52,928 nt of DNA from Acanthaster planci (lineage: Eukaryota; Echinodermata; Asteroidea; Valvatida; Acanthasteridae). Positions within the stretch are counted from its first letter, which is position 1. Each line of letters begins with the position of its first letter. The notes beneath the pieces are model-generated. The model did not search any database, had not been told where the DNA came from, and saw nothing but the letters and a program-made list of their open reading frames with translations. Below, in pieces: positions 20,501 through 30,177 of the stretch. A program made the translations under genes and the position numbers. Location: the NCBI RefSeq assembly GCF_001949145.1, contig NW_019091375.1, forward strand, positions 1,159,649-1,212,576, in the 5' to 3' direction.

Positions 20501-22376
20501 AGGTCCGTTGGCATTATCAGAGTCGGATTTCCTCAACACTGACCAGGGAAATAGCGTTCTGGAAGCTGCAATCGAAATGGGCATGCTGTGTCATGTAGAA
20601 GATAGGAACTGGAACTTTGACATGAATGCCATGAAGGTGGATTCAGACTCAGAGTATCCGAAACAGGTGTCAAAATCGAGCAAAATTCGATCATTCCTCA
20701 GTAGGAAACAGCGCGTTCTGAATGAGCCGGAGATACCACTCATTAAATGTGACAGAAAAGTGCACTTCATCCTTGAGATACTTGAACACTTCTGCGTTGG
20801 TGTGTACATGGCTCACTCGACTGAAGGCGTAGGCAAATGGTTGGAAGACGTTTCACGTGTTATTGGAATAGAAGACAGTCTCGACAAGATTTCTAGTTTC
20901 ATTAACTTTGCCTGTCGGGAGGGCAAGCCTGGTGATCGATCTGCTGTGTTTGAACAACTTGTCAAAATTGTGAATACAGGACGAAAAAAGTCAAGCCTCC
21001 TAGAAGACGTGCACCTTGTCCAAAAATGCCAGGAGTTATGTATGCAGCTACACTTTGATTGTAAACTCTTGGGATCTATGAACAAAATGCTGAATGAGCT
21101 TTTCCCGTTGGGCACAGTCCGTTTACTTGGAATTTCTAGACGCAAAATTAGGCTTCTAACGTACCTTCTCAAACATGCACAGAACACCGGAGATGGTTCT
21201 GCCCTAAATGTGAAAACGATTGAATTGTTTCGCATCGTTCGTACTGAATGGCCAGGATTTCGAGAAATTTTAGGTCTGATGGCAACTGGAAAAGATGGGA
21301 AGACATCGCAGATTGAAGCAGGAGAACCGAATAAAGAAGCAGACCAAATTGTCACCTTTGCAAATCCACAGCATACAGTAGCAGGAACCGAACAGGAAGG
21401 AAGAATCCCACCTGCCGGTATCCCTGAGGTGATTATTAAGCCATCATCACAAGAAGAACTGAAACACAATTTAGAACAACCAGATTCCACCAAGGAAGCT
21501 GATGACCCTGTGACCAGAATGACACCTGAAGAGGAAAAAACCCAAAGTAAAAGCTACAAATCAGAAGAAGCCCATTTGGAACCACTTGTCAATTATTACA
21601 AACGCGATACCCTGAAGAGATTACGAGAAAAGGTAGAATCCAGCAGCCAGGATATGCCTGTGTTTCCTTCTCACCAGTCAGATATCAGTGTCCTTCAAAC
21701 CGTGCAGTCTATGGGTCTACAGGAGCTAGCTGAATCACAGTTTGGTGAATGTCACTCATCTGACGCAGTAAAGGATTTGGTTCGCTGCTTGCCAGATGTG
21801 ACGATGCTAGAAAGTCTCGTTCTTGTTGGAACGATTCTGAGTTCAGAAAATATCTGTTTCCTGGCAAGGAATCTGGGCAGACTCCCGAAGTTGCAGACAT
21901 TTGATCTTCGTCTGAATAAGCTTTTTGACGACTGTGCCTTCGAAGCACTAACCGACTCACTCCATGCTTCCAAGCAGTTGAAGGACTTGAGACTTTCTTT
22001 ATACAAGGTCTCCATTGAAGGGTTCAACAACGTCAAGAAAAAAATGGAGATAGGTGGGGGACCGGCGTGGGAAAGACTGAAGACGCTGTATCTGCTACAC
22101 GCCTCCCATGCAGAAACATTTGTGGAATTCTTTTCCAACAGCGTGAAATATCTTCGAGATATTGAATCAATTCACATCTCAGTCTCTTCCCCAGGATACA
22201 TACTGTCAGACCGTGTAGTCCTAGAGACAAAACAGAACTTGGAAAATCAGGAGTATGTGACTCACCTGGAAAGCGTTGACATTGATAACATTGAGAAACT
22301 GAAATTTCAGTTGGCTTCGTTAAAACTCCCCAAGGCGAAAAGAAAAAAAGAAGCATGGTATTCTTCAAACCACTGA
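14426..22376 (+). CDS. Gene B: secreted-leader, 4xIg-TM-NACHT-LRR-like receptor
   Basis: Seven exons: 14426-14519, 15856-16200, 16705-17046, 17152-17475, 17810-18172, 18458-18613, 19141-22376. All junctions are phase 1 with GT-AG borders, giving 1619 residues: signal peptide 1 to about 24, Ig1 32-146, Ig2 147-260, Ig3 261-368, Ig4 369-489, TM about 503-526, NACHT/LRR-like 542-1619. Predicted as a type I membrane protein with a cytosolic STAND NTPase. Gene A is a paralogue with the same last three exons. Start chosen at 14426 because it directly precedes the hydrophobic leader; the in-frame codons upstream do not improve a signal peptide. The stop at 22374-22376 is followed by an overlapping +1-frame glycine-zipper tail. 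I know no named family with this order. Confidence 0.9.
14637..15235. mobile_element. piggyBac-like MITE in gene B intron 1
   Basis: 599 bp bounded by perfect 12-bp terminal inverted repeats, CCCTCAAAGAGC (14637-14648) and GCTCTTTGAGGG (15224-15235). The left flank is TTAA (14633-14636), the right is ATAA (15236-15239), consistent with a TTAA target duplication carrying one mutation. G-rich subterminal blocks with GACAGAATC/GACAGATTC are also mirrored. No transposase ORF, so non-autonomous. Family assigned from the TTAA/CCC ends. Confidence 0.75.
15856..16200 (+). CDS. Gene B exon 2: Ig1
   Basis: 345 nt, phase 1-1. WYTIACP (first Cys), VVWRKRP (core Trp) and DEGQYICQV (DxGxYxC of V-set Ig domains). 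Acceptor CATATAG, donor GTTG/GTGAGA. This is the most canonical V-type Ig in the gene and the likely membrane-distal head. Confidence 0.88.
16471..16535 (+). repeat. tRNA-derived SINE-like fragment
   Basis: CTAGCTCAAACGG (A-box-like, near 16477) and GGGTTCCACGTCC (B-box-like, near 16516) are spaced as in a tRNA gene. No clean cloverleaf, so a degenerate SINE head is more likely than a tRNA. Confidence 0.35.
16705..17046 (+). CDS. Gene B exon 3: Ig2
   Basis: 342 nt, phase 1-1. LPCQCASHP (Cys), VVYWSMGEG (Trp) and QRFWCHVFQ. It shares the WCHVF block with Ig4 and the gene A Ig. Acceptor GTTTCAG, donor ACAG/GTAACG. Confidence 0.88.
17152..17475 (+). CDS. Gene B exon 4: Ig3
   Basis: 324 nt, phase 1-1. 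QVLPCTNW (Cys), AVQWLKI (Trp) and DSHAGRYQCIS (DxxGxYxC). Acceptor TTGCTGCAG, donor ACAG/GTCAGT. Confidence 0.88.
17810..18172 (+). CDS. Gene B exon 5: Ig4, membrane-proximal
   Basis: 363 nt, phase 1-1, the same length as the gene A Ig exon and collinear with it: FPLD, KLTLTCPA, IIWSYGKP, LPDGT, DKGC, EGSL and DVRYWCHVF. It is the clear paralogue of 338-700. Confidence 0.9.
18458..18613 (+). CDS. Gene B exon 6: transmembrane
   Basis: 156 nt. A short DTEVSDRNPGSP stalk, hydrophobic PVVIGVCVFVIAHALLIFV, then a strongly basic RKRWKQSAKYKRAKQ. Acceptor TTTTTCAG, donor CAAG/GTGAGG, phase 1-1. Confidence 0.87.
19141..22376 (+). CDS. Gene B exon 7: NACHT NTPase plus LRR-like region
   Basis: 1078 codons after acceptor CACTGCAG. 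Walker A GKSGCGKTT (19404-19430), Walker B-like VAILVDGCNG (from about 19635), LIMTTRNAK sensor and ITISGFAPDNVCKYV. A Ser/Thr-rich insert lies at about 19860-20140, then CLPGNLAALCQLCVWTN, matching the post-NACHT helical region of gene A. A second insert absent from A, about 85 residues and rich in Glu/Lys/Pro, lies at about 21280-21580. The conserved REKVESSSQDMPVFPS ... QFGECHSS block and LRR-like turns (LQTFDLRLNKLFDD, LKDLRLSLYKV) follow. As in A, the DGLDE acidic motif is absent. A single-exon NACHT is common in expanded NLR families. Confidence 0.9.
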
Positions 22377-22548
22377 CATCGGAGGAAATATTGGGCAGGT
22401 TGCTAAGAATATTCCAAGCACTGCGGACATCAAGGGATCAGGAAAGGGAGCTTTAGTTGGGGCCAAAGTTGTTGGTAAAGTGTTCGGAAAACCAGGAAAA
22501 ATTATTGGAGCCGCAGCGGGGGCAGTGGTAGGCTCCGTGTTAAAATGA
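22324..22548 (+). other. Gene B +1-frame glycine-zipper tail
   Basis: In the +1 frame relative to NACHT, 74 codons are open from just after TAA 22321-22323 to TGA 22546-22548, overlapping the NACHT stop by about 50 nt. A run of seven A (22343-22349) lies in the overlap. The peptide contains repeated GxxxG spacing (GALVGAKVVG, GKIIGAAAGAVVG), the pattern of glycine-zipper segments that pack in or on membranes. Codon composition looks coding, and AATAAA follows 97 nt after its stop. How it is joined to the receptor (frameshift, indel, alternative transcript) is not settled. Confidence 0.5.
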
Positions 22549-22644
22549 CGACGCAGTGTCTACATCATTCTTTGCATTGACTTATTTTTACTTTAAATTA
22601 TACGCCAAAGGATCATGCTGCACAAAACGTGAAAAGGGCCATGT

Positions 22645-22650
22645 AATAAA
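22645..22650 (+). terminator. Polyadenylation signal of gene B
   Basis: AATAAA within GTAATAAACTAC, 97 nt after the end of the +1-frame tail and about 270 nt after the NACHT stop. Confidence 0.55.
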
Positions 22651-23142
22651 CTACATCACTAAAATCCTTGAAATTGATCCTTGAGTTTCAATTAACTGTA
22701 AGTTCAGTTTTGCTTTGCTACTTTTATCTGTATTTTGAGCCTTCTTGTTTTTGTGAGCTAATATGAACTAACACATTCATTACCAAAACCGTGATGGAAT
22801 CCAAGGCGCTGAACCTTAAAATGTTGCATAGGATAGTGTACGTTGCTCGATTTCTCTGCAGCGCTATCGAAGATTTCCATTTTCTCTGGCAATTTATGTT
22901 GTTAACGTTTATTGAAATAAGTGAGTGAGAAAGCGTTTCTTTGGAATGTTATCGAAGAAGCAATGTTGGGATTCTAAAATTGAACGTGAAAACGGGCGGA
23001 CTCAAGAGCGTCCTCCCTGATTTACATCACACTAAGGCGACTTAAAATCGTAGTCAGTTTGTGCATTTTTTAAAGAGACATTCAAGAAGTTCCATTATTC
23101 AAAATGTACAATCCAAGAATATTTCATCCATTTACAATTCAC

Positions 23143-23797
23143 NNNNNNNNNNNNNNNNNNNNNNNNNNNNNNNNNNNNNNNNNNNNNNNNNNNNNNNNNN
23201 NNNNNNNNNNNNNNNNNNNNNNNNNNNNNNNNNNNNNNNNNNNNNNNNNNNNNNNNNNNNNNNNNNNNNNNNNNNNNNNNNNNNNNNNNNNNNNNNNNNN
23301 NNNNNNNNNNNNNNNNNNNNNNNNNNNNNNNNNNNNNNNNNNNNNNNNNNNNNNNNNNNNNNNNNNNNNNNNNNNNNNNNNNNNNNNNNNNNNNNNNNNN
23401 NNNNNNNNNNNNNNNNNNNNNNNNNNNNNNNNNNNNNNNNNNNNNNNNNNNNNNNNNNNNNNNNNNNNNNNNNNNNNNNNNNNNNNNNNNNNNNNNNNNN
23501 NNNNNNNNNNNNNNNNNNNNNNNNNNNNNNNNNNNNNNNNNNNNNNNNNNNNNNNNNNNNNNNNNNNNNNNNNNNNNNNNNNNNNNNNNNNNNNNNNNNN
23601 NNNNNNNNNNNNNNNNNNNNNNNNNNNNNNNNNNNNNNNNNNNNNNNNNNNNNNNNNNNNNNNNNNNNNNNNNNNNNNNNNNNNNNNNNNNNNNNNNNNN
23701 NNNNNNNNNNNNNNNNNNNNNNNNNNNNNNNNNNNNNNNNNNNNNNNNNNNNNNNNNNNNNNNNNNNNNNNNNNNNNNNNNNNNNNNNNNNNNNNNN
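23143..23797. other. Assembly gap (655 N)
   Basis: Continuous Ns, so nothing can be said about the content. Any ORF spanning it is an artefact. Confidence 0.99.
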
Positions 23798-25049
23798 CAT
23801 AAAAGTTTACATTTTTTGTCATTTGGAAGTACTTTCATGCGAAAAAATATAGAGTTTCAGTGAAAGTACCGGTTAACGACTTAACCTTGGTGAAACCAAG
23901 AGGGGAGAACCGAGGGTTTATTGGGCAGGGGCACCGAACAGAAATAAATCTTGCACCTAGACAAGTTATGTCCGGATTGGGATTAAAAGTACCAATCGCT
24001 GGATGGGGTTGTGCCTCTGTGTCCGCAATGGCATCTCCGATATAATATTAAGAGCAATAACATACAAGCCAACAAAAAGGAATCACAGAAGGCAATGAAA
24101 ACCGGAGTGAGGATATTTTTTTGAACAAGCTGTAAACCAACATCGTCAAAAATGCAAAGGGTCTCTCTTGCTGTAGAAAATACACCGAATACCAAATGAT
24201 ACTGATTAAAGTCTGCTTATCCCATTTGCACTTACTGCATAATCCTACAGCTTTGCTTGACTCTGCATTTATACACGTGAAGCTACTTACGAGCTTGTTA
24301 ATATTCGTCATCGAAATACGTTTCAAATTGTAGCCTACTTTGCTTGAACACATGGCGTCAGTTTTAGAAAATCCGTCGATTTTAAACTCTATCGGCTTTT
24401 AAGAATAAGGTGAAATGATCTGTAATTGATTAGCATTTGTTTTTCACTTCCCTCGTCAAAAGTAACAATTATTGTAAATGTCATGAACGTTCTGTTTAAG
24501 CCTGTACATAGTTAAACATTTGTGGATTGCCTCGGTTCCTGTAATGACAATAAAAAGAAATCTATTAAGGAAGGATATTAATCTTGTGAAAAACTGAATC
24601 GCATGTATTATCAAAATTGGAGCTGATCAAAGACATGTGTGGATTCTTCTACTTTCAATAAGAAATTAAAAATGCATGGTTCCATGTGAACTGTAATAAA
24701 TGTTTGGATCAAAGTGGATTTAAAAGGAGTGTCATACATATTTCAATAGGAGGAGCCAAATAAACTGCATTTTATTCAGTCCATTGAACAAAAAATGCCC
24801 TGGTGGTGATTACATCACCATTTTCTTGCATGCCAAGCTAATATACAAGATTGACAGATTGACAGAAAAAAAATGGGTTGTATAAAACTTGTAAAAAGTT
24901 GTAAAAGATGTTGCATGTTATAGTTAAAGTTTCAATATCAAAGACAAGTGTCATTATGCCACTGTTCTATCGTGCACGTGTCTACTGAATGTCCTGAATT
25001 TATACAGTCCTGGGGCAAATTTCATGAAAGAATTGGATGTGTAAAGTGG

Positions 25050-26665
25050 TTAGGATTAAACCAGAGATTAAATGAACTGCATTTTATTTTGAAATAGCAA
25101 TTGATCACCTCCTCCCATATATATAAGTAGAAAAACGGAGCTGTTTGGCTGTACATAAATTAAACCGAGGTTTGTTAGCTGATTTGAATATTTGAAAAGA
25201 GGAAACTTTAAATGTAAACGTGCAAATAGGCCTATGTGTATATATAAAAACGAGTTCAACTGAAGTAAGAATTAATTCATCTACTTGGTTTTTATTTTGC
25301 ATTTTATTTCTTTCATGACTATAATGGTTTTAGAGCAAACTTTTAATGTAATTTGTACCTTACAGTATCATATCATCAATCATATTCTCATATTAAAATC
25401 ATTTTGTCCAGGAGTGTTTCTGTATTCTGCATAATAATATGGGAAGATTTCAGATTTTTTTAAGCCCATTTTCACTTCTGTTAAATAATTTCACAGTTTA
25501 AGTTTTGTTGTAATATGTCTGACTATTCATGTCATAAGAATGCAGTTAAAGACTAGATTTTTTCGTTCTCTACCTGAAGGATTGCTGTTATCCTTTGGCT
25601 TAATCTTTAAAATTCAATTTGAGATCTAAACCTCAGCGCTTCACCACCGAATGATGAGTAGTGTATTAAAAAGCATAGCAAAACAAGAACAAGAAAACAG
25701 TTAATCCTTATTGGATGTCATTACAAGTGTAAATTATTGAGTTTTTTCAATAGACCTCTGTACTGATGACATCACACTTTGATCCAGTTGGCTGTGGGCC
25801 CTGGCTATAGGGCCAATAGGAAAGTTCATACATGTATGTATGTATACAAAGCTTGTACTCTACACATACGGAGCAATTTTCTGTACAAAATTATATATAT
25901 TTTTCTGATTCTTTTATTTCATTATAATTAATTATTTGTCTATAGCACGTTAACTTTGTTGTTAACATTTTACAGAATTAAGCAAGATTTAATCACAGTA
26001 GATTGAGGTTGGTATTGTAAAACTTATCAAAGCGAACTATAATTTGTTATGAAAAGGACACACAACAAAAATTTAGAATGATACTTTTGGAATGTTTTGT
26101 TGTGACAGTCAAGTTGAACGTTGCGTTCCGCCGTTTCATTTTGGACCCTTTTATTTCCGTGTGGACTATAATCTTATATACACTTAGCACATTTAATTTG
26201 AATGTCTTGCTGTATGCATCCGTTTCGTTACTGCTTTGAAATAAACAATGGCCTAGGGGGAATAATTGACGTCTTTATGATATAGCTAACGGGTATCTGT
26301 TCCCATTAGATTTATCTTCGTAGTCTCAAATAAACATGTTTTTGATGTATGAGTCGCGGTGGGCACTGTTACCGTGTTAATAACATAAGAACACCGGCCA
26401 TCCATCTGGGAACGTTTGGTGGACATTAAATGTTTCTGATACTCAAAGGATAAAACCAGTTAAATCTGTTCAAATCCGTTGCCTCGCCTTCTGGGGTATT
26501 AAAATANCAAAACAATAATACAGCAATGTACTTTTCTGTGTATTACACGTCAACTATCCTAGCATAGTATAATAAATGTGAAATTACGCTTATCGTGAAT
26601 AATCCTTTGTGGAATATCCTTATTATTTGATTGATATCGATGAGGAATTTGTCGATGTTGCTCTC
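25050..26665. repeat. Duplicated RTK 3' flank, second copy
   Basis: Collinear and same orientation as 7870-9370, running directly into the exon relic at 26666. The left end extends further in similarity to the 6455-6800 copy (AGGATTAAACCAGAG). Confidence 0.8.
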
Positions 26666-27007
26666 TCAGTTGTCATCAAACTGGGGTTGGATTACACTCA
26701 AGTTCTCGTAATGCAATTGGTCAAAGGACAAATAGGTCTGAAAGAGAAATAAAAAGATAGCAAAGAAATAGGAGCTTTTTGTTTATACAAATTATGCGTG
26801 CGCAACTTGATTGCTATTTTCACTTTTAAGTCCACAGTTTGACAGCTTTTGAAACTTGGAGGGTTCAAGGCTACGAAAATCCTGCTAGTTATCCGCAATG
26901 TCTGTCACTTCCAAGTACAGTTTGTTTTGCGGCGATTCAAGACTAATCTCTAAAACGACTGGTGCTATTTCAAAACCGTATTTAAATCTTACATGCTTGA
27001 TTTTCAT
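26666..27007 (-). pseudogene. Relic of a third RTK gene (3' end only)
   Basis: 26737-26666 (minus) is a complete last exon: acceptor TTCTCTTTCAG, TYLSFDQLHYENLSVIQP, then QFDDN-stop, 72 nt and in frame like gene C. Upstream on the minus strand the intron is diverged but alignable. Only about 15 nt of the penultimate exon remain (ATCAAGCAT/GTAAGA, 27007-26993) before similarity to gene C stops. No other kinase exon was found near it. Confidence 0.85.
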
Positions 27008-29543
27008 AAAAGCCAAATGTTATAGAATATTATTTCATGCGTTATATTAGTATTGCAAGCTTGTTTCTTCCTAAAGATGTGTGCAACATCACGTTCATGT
27101 GGAATATATACGGCGTAATTGGTTGCACTCAGACAGTTCAGCTAATGAGTAATGTGTCCAAAAAAATCAATGTCGGAAAAAAAGTTAGGTGTAATTATTT
27201 ATGTGCATTCATTTTTTACTGTTATACATGTAAACATGTGCGTACATATCTTGCCCTTCCCCCACCCATCAAAACAAAAATAGTGGATCTATAATGCAAA
27301 ACTGTATTCTGGCTTCATGGCAGAGGGTACTAATGTTGAGAGTACTACATGAATCGATAGTACAAACAACAAGCATGTTAATTTCATTCCTACTGATTGA
27401 TTGGCTTAGCGCAGCACGTGACTAACTATGCAGGTAATGCTCAGTTTGGCACCCTGATGAAAGCGGATACTCCAAGGTGAAAAATGCCGTCAGTTCCTAT
27501 TGATTTACTGTGTGCAAAATTATTCTTTTTACTCCAAAGTGTGAGTAATAATGTATGCATAAACTTATAAAATTTAATATGTCATACTTTCAGCTTCATA
27601 AATGTAAGCTGGTTGTATAAGAATAAATGCGATTGTGAACACATTGACCACAAACTCCATGGAAAGGGCTCTGTCTTAACTGAAGCCTGAAGAAACTGTT
27701 TTCTGTCCACCCTTAACGGCAGCCCTCAAATCACAAGTCGAGTCAGCGTTTCGCAACTGTTGCACTTCTAGGGTTTTAATTTGTCAGAAAAGGTTGCTTT
27801 TTCGCAGATCATTCGTTTGTATATCATGTGGAAAGAAGCTTCTGGAATGTGTGCCGATCGTTTAATCATTGTGCATTCATGCATTTTACAAGAATTAGCA
27901 AACTTGTTGACTAATTCACAGTACTCAAAAAACTGCCAGCTAGAGTTCGATCATTATTACTGGTACTTTTCTTTATGACGTCTGCTAAGAAGACTTTGAA
28001 AGTACAATGAATATGGATTCGAAAATTGACATTTTGATCGGTATGCCGTGACACGATGTAGGAGAATGTTCGAGATTTTCTATGTGAAGGTAAAGCGATA
28101 TTTGATGGATTTTTCCGTGGAGCGCGGTTTTACGTTTTCGACCTGATCCGATAATAAAGGTATGTTTGATTGCCAAAAGTTGCCAGACCCCAGACTCTAT
28201 ATGCACGAAGTAGGTTGGGTTTGGTAATATGATGGATGGCCGTAGAATAGAGCTGTAGACACTTTATCTACTGAATGAGTCACCGGCTGGAAAATTAGTG
28301 AAATGTGTTGCCAGCAGTTATGGTAATTAAAGACGACACCGTTTATACTCCACTGACCTGTAGGTGCCGAACTATTCAGGTCTAAATAATCCCCAAGTGT
28401 TTAAAAATGTTTCCCTTTTGAATGTTCCGCTGTTAGCGCTCCGGAAACATTTGGTTTCCTTCTTCATCTCCCTGGTCAGTGATGTGAATAATTTTATTTG
28501 TATGCAGTAAAAGCACCTGTCAGCATGTTACCTTTTTTCGATTGTGAAAGCTAGCTTGTGGTGATGTTTTGAATTTTACGGATAACACTAGAGGCGTTTT
28601 AGTTCAACAAAATTGAAAATCCCAAGCGAAACAAGTCTGTGTGTGTGTGCCAGATCATCTTGTTGGCTAACAAGATCTTTTCTTGTTTAATTTTCTTTAC
28701 CTTTACTATAAGGCCCATTTTTAATACTCAAACAATTAGTAAGGAAACAATTAGAAAAGAAGATCTCCTATGTGTACACTTACAATTCTTTTAGCAAGTG
28801 TATGCATGCGTAAATGGGCCCATACGTTCAGCATGAATTATTTATGTTGAATGTAGTATGGACCCATATCATGTCAAGAAAATGGCTGTTGAATACTGTG
28901 TAATTTTGCCGTCTATTTGCACGAGAAGCTATTAGAGATGAGCGTGTTTCTACTTCAATTATACCCACTTTATTCATATTAGATTATCTTGCAAACCCAA
29001 CAAGATGGCTGTTAGATTTTGTATACAGGAATGTGATATTTCTGAATCGATGAAAAGCGTTTACCAGAGGCCATTCTTTGCCATTCTGGATATCAAGTAT
29101 TGGTTAAGCCTGAATTATGAAATGAAACTATTACAGTATTCCACGTCTTGCTTTCTACATTGTTAAAATTTCATCTGGAAAAAGTGAAAGCTGAAACATT
29201 TTGGTTTCTTTATATGGTATGTGCGATTAGTGTAGGATAATGTTTCTTATTTGTGTGGTCAAAAATTATTTAATACTAATGGTTAAAATGATGCCACTAT
29301 ATAGTGATCCATTAACTAACATTTTGGTTCCCTATAATAGTATAGATTGTAAATAAAATCAGAAAAAGGCCAGGTAGGATGGTTCAGATTCTATTTTGTG
29401 TGCACATATCCCCAGGCAAAGCAAATCAACTGTTTGCAGTTTTCATTTTATGTGGACTTCTTGTCAGTGTATTGCACTTCACAAAAGCTATGTTTTTAAA
29501 TGCTATACAATTTTTTATTCCTGCATTGCAGTAATTTAATGAG

Positions 29544-29571
29544 AAACAAACAAACAAACAAACAAACAAAC
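29544..29571. repeat. (AAAC)n microsatellite
   Basis: About seven uninterrupted AAAC units. Confidence 0.9.
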
Positions 29572-30122
29572 ACCCCAACAACTGCAGGTGGGCTTTATGA
29601 TAGGGCAGAGTTTTTCAGTGTACTTGCATAATTTGAAGGATTTTTAACATTTTTGTGTATAATTTAACAGATTTTACAGCACATGTTAAAACTACGCAGT
29701 TGTCTATGATATGTTAGATTTATGGGTCTTTTTCATTTTGCATTCTGCCAAAAAATGTAAACAGGCAACAAATGTAACTCTCAAAAATGGTATTTGAAGA
29801 TTACATAAAAATTCAACATTTTCAGGTCCCATAAATATTTCGGCCAATGGAGATTTGGTCCTGGATCTGGTCAGAGATTTGTTGAAAGTGGTTGCAAGAA
29901 ATAATCTCACACCGCATGTATACCGTTCAGTTAGTTTAAAAGGGAAAGCAGGAAGTGTTAGCTTCACTGTCTAGTTTGCTATACAGCGTTCGATGGAGTC
30001 AATCAGATCGCACTGCAGACAACAAAATTGTATGTACACGTAGTTGCAGTTTCACTCTTAATTAAATGTACAACGCCTAGGCTTGGTGCCCTCAACTGGG
30101 TGAGGAAAGTTTTCGCTGGAAC

Positions 30123-30177
30123 ATGGAGGTTTTCATGGCAATTGTTTTGAATCTATTTCAATTTGCATTTTGGACTG
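30123..30177 (+). CDS. Gene D exon 1: signal peptide
   Basis: 55 nt. [18 protein letters not shown] is a short hydrophobic leader; donor ACTG/GTAAGT leaves phase 1, matching Ig1. Confidence 0.75.

Larger units (their letters stand above)
22549..30122. other. Intergenic region between gene B and gene D
   Basis: AT-rich. Contains the assembly gap 23143-23797, a duplicated RTK 3' flank and exon relic (25050-27007) and an (AAAC)n microsatellite. The short ORFs at 27037-27294, 27781-27978 and 29704-29967 have no recognisable domain, and I see no further gene. Confidence 0.55.

Noticed and set aside
20813-21493. 226-codon minus-strand ORF inside the gene B NACHT exon
   Set aside because: Antisense shadow of a well-supported coding exon; no domain.
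22360-22470. A 41-nt intron (GTATTC...GGGCAG) joining the NACHT frame to a tail
   Set aside because: Too short for an animal spliceosomal intron, and it leads into the third frame, not the glycine-zipper frame.
23061-23852. Long ORFs in several frames across the N block
   Set aside because: They consist of Ns with a few real codons at each end; artefacts of the assembly gap.
29704-29967. 87-codon minus-strand ORF just upstream of gene D
   Set aside because: No domain, no splice context, not conserved elsewhere in the window; may overlap the gene D promoter.
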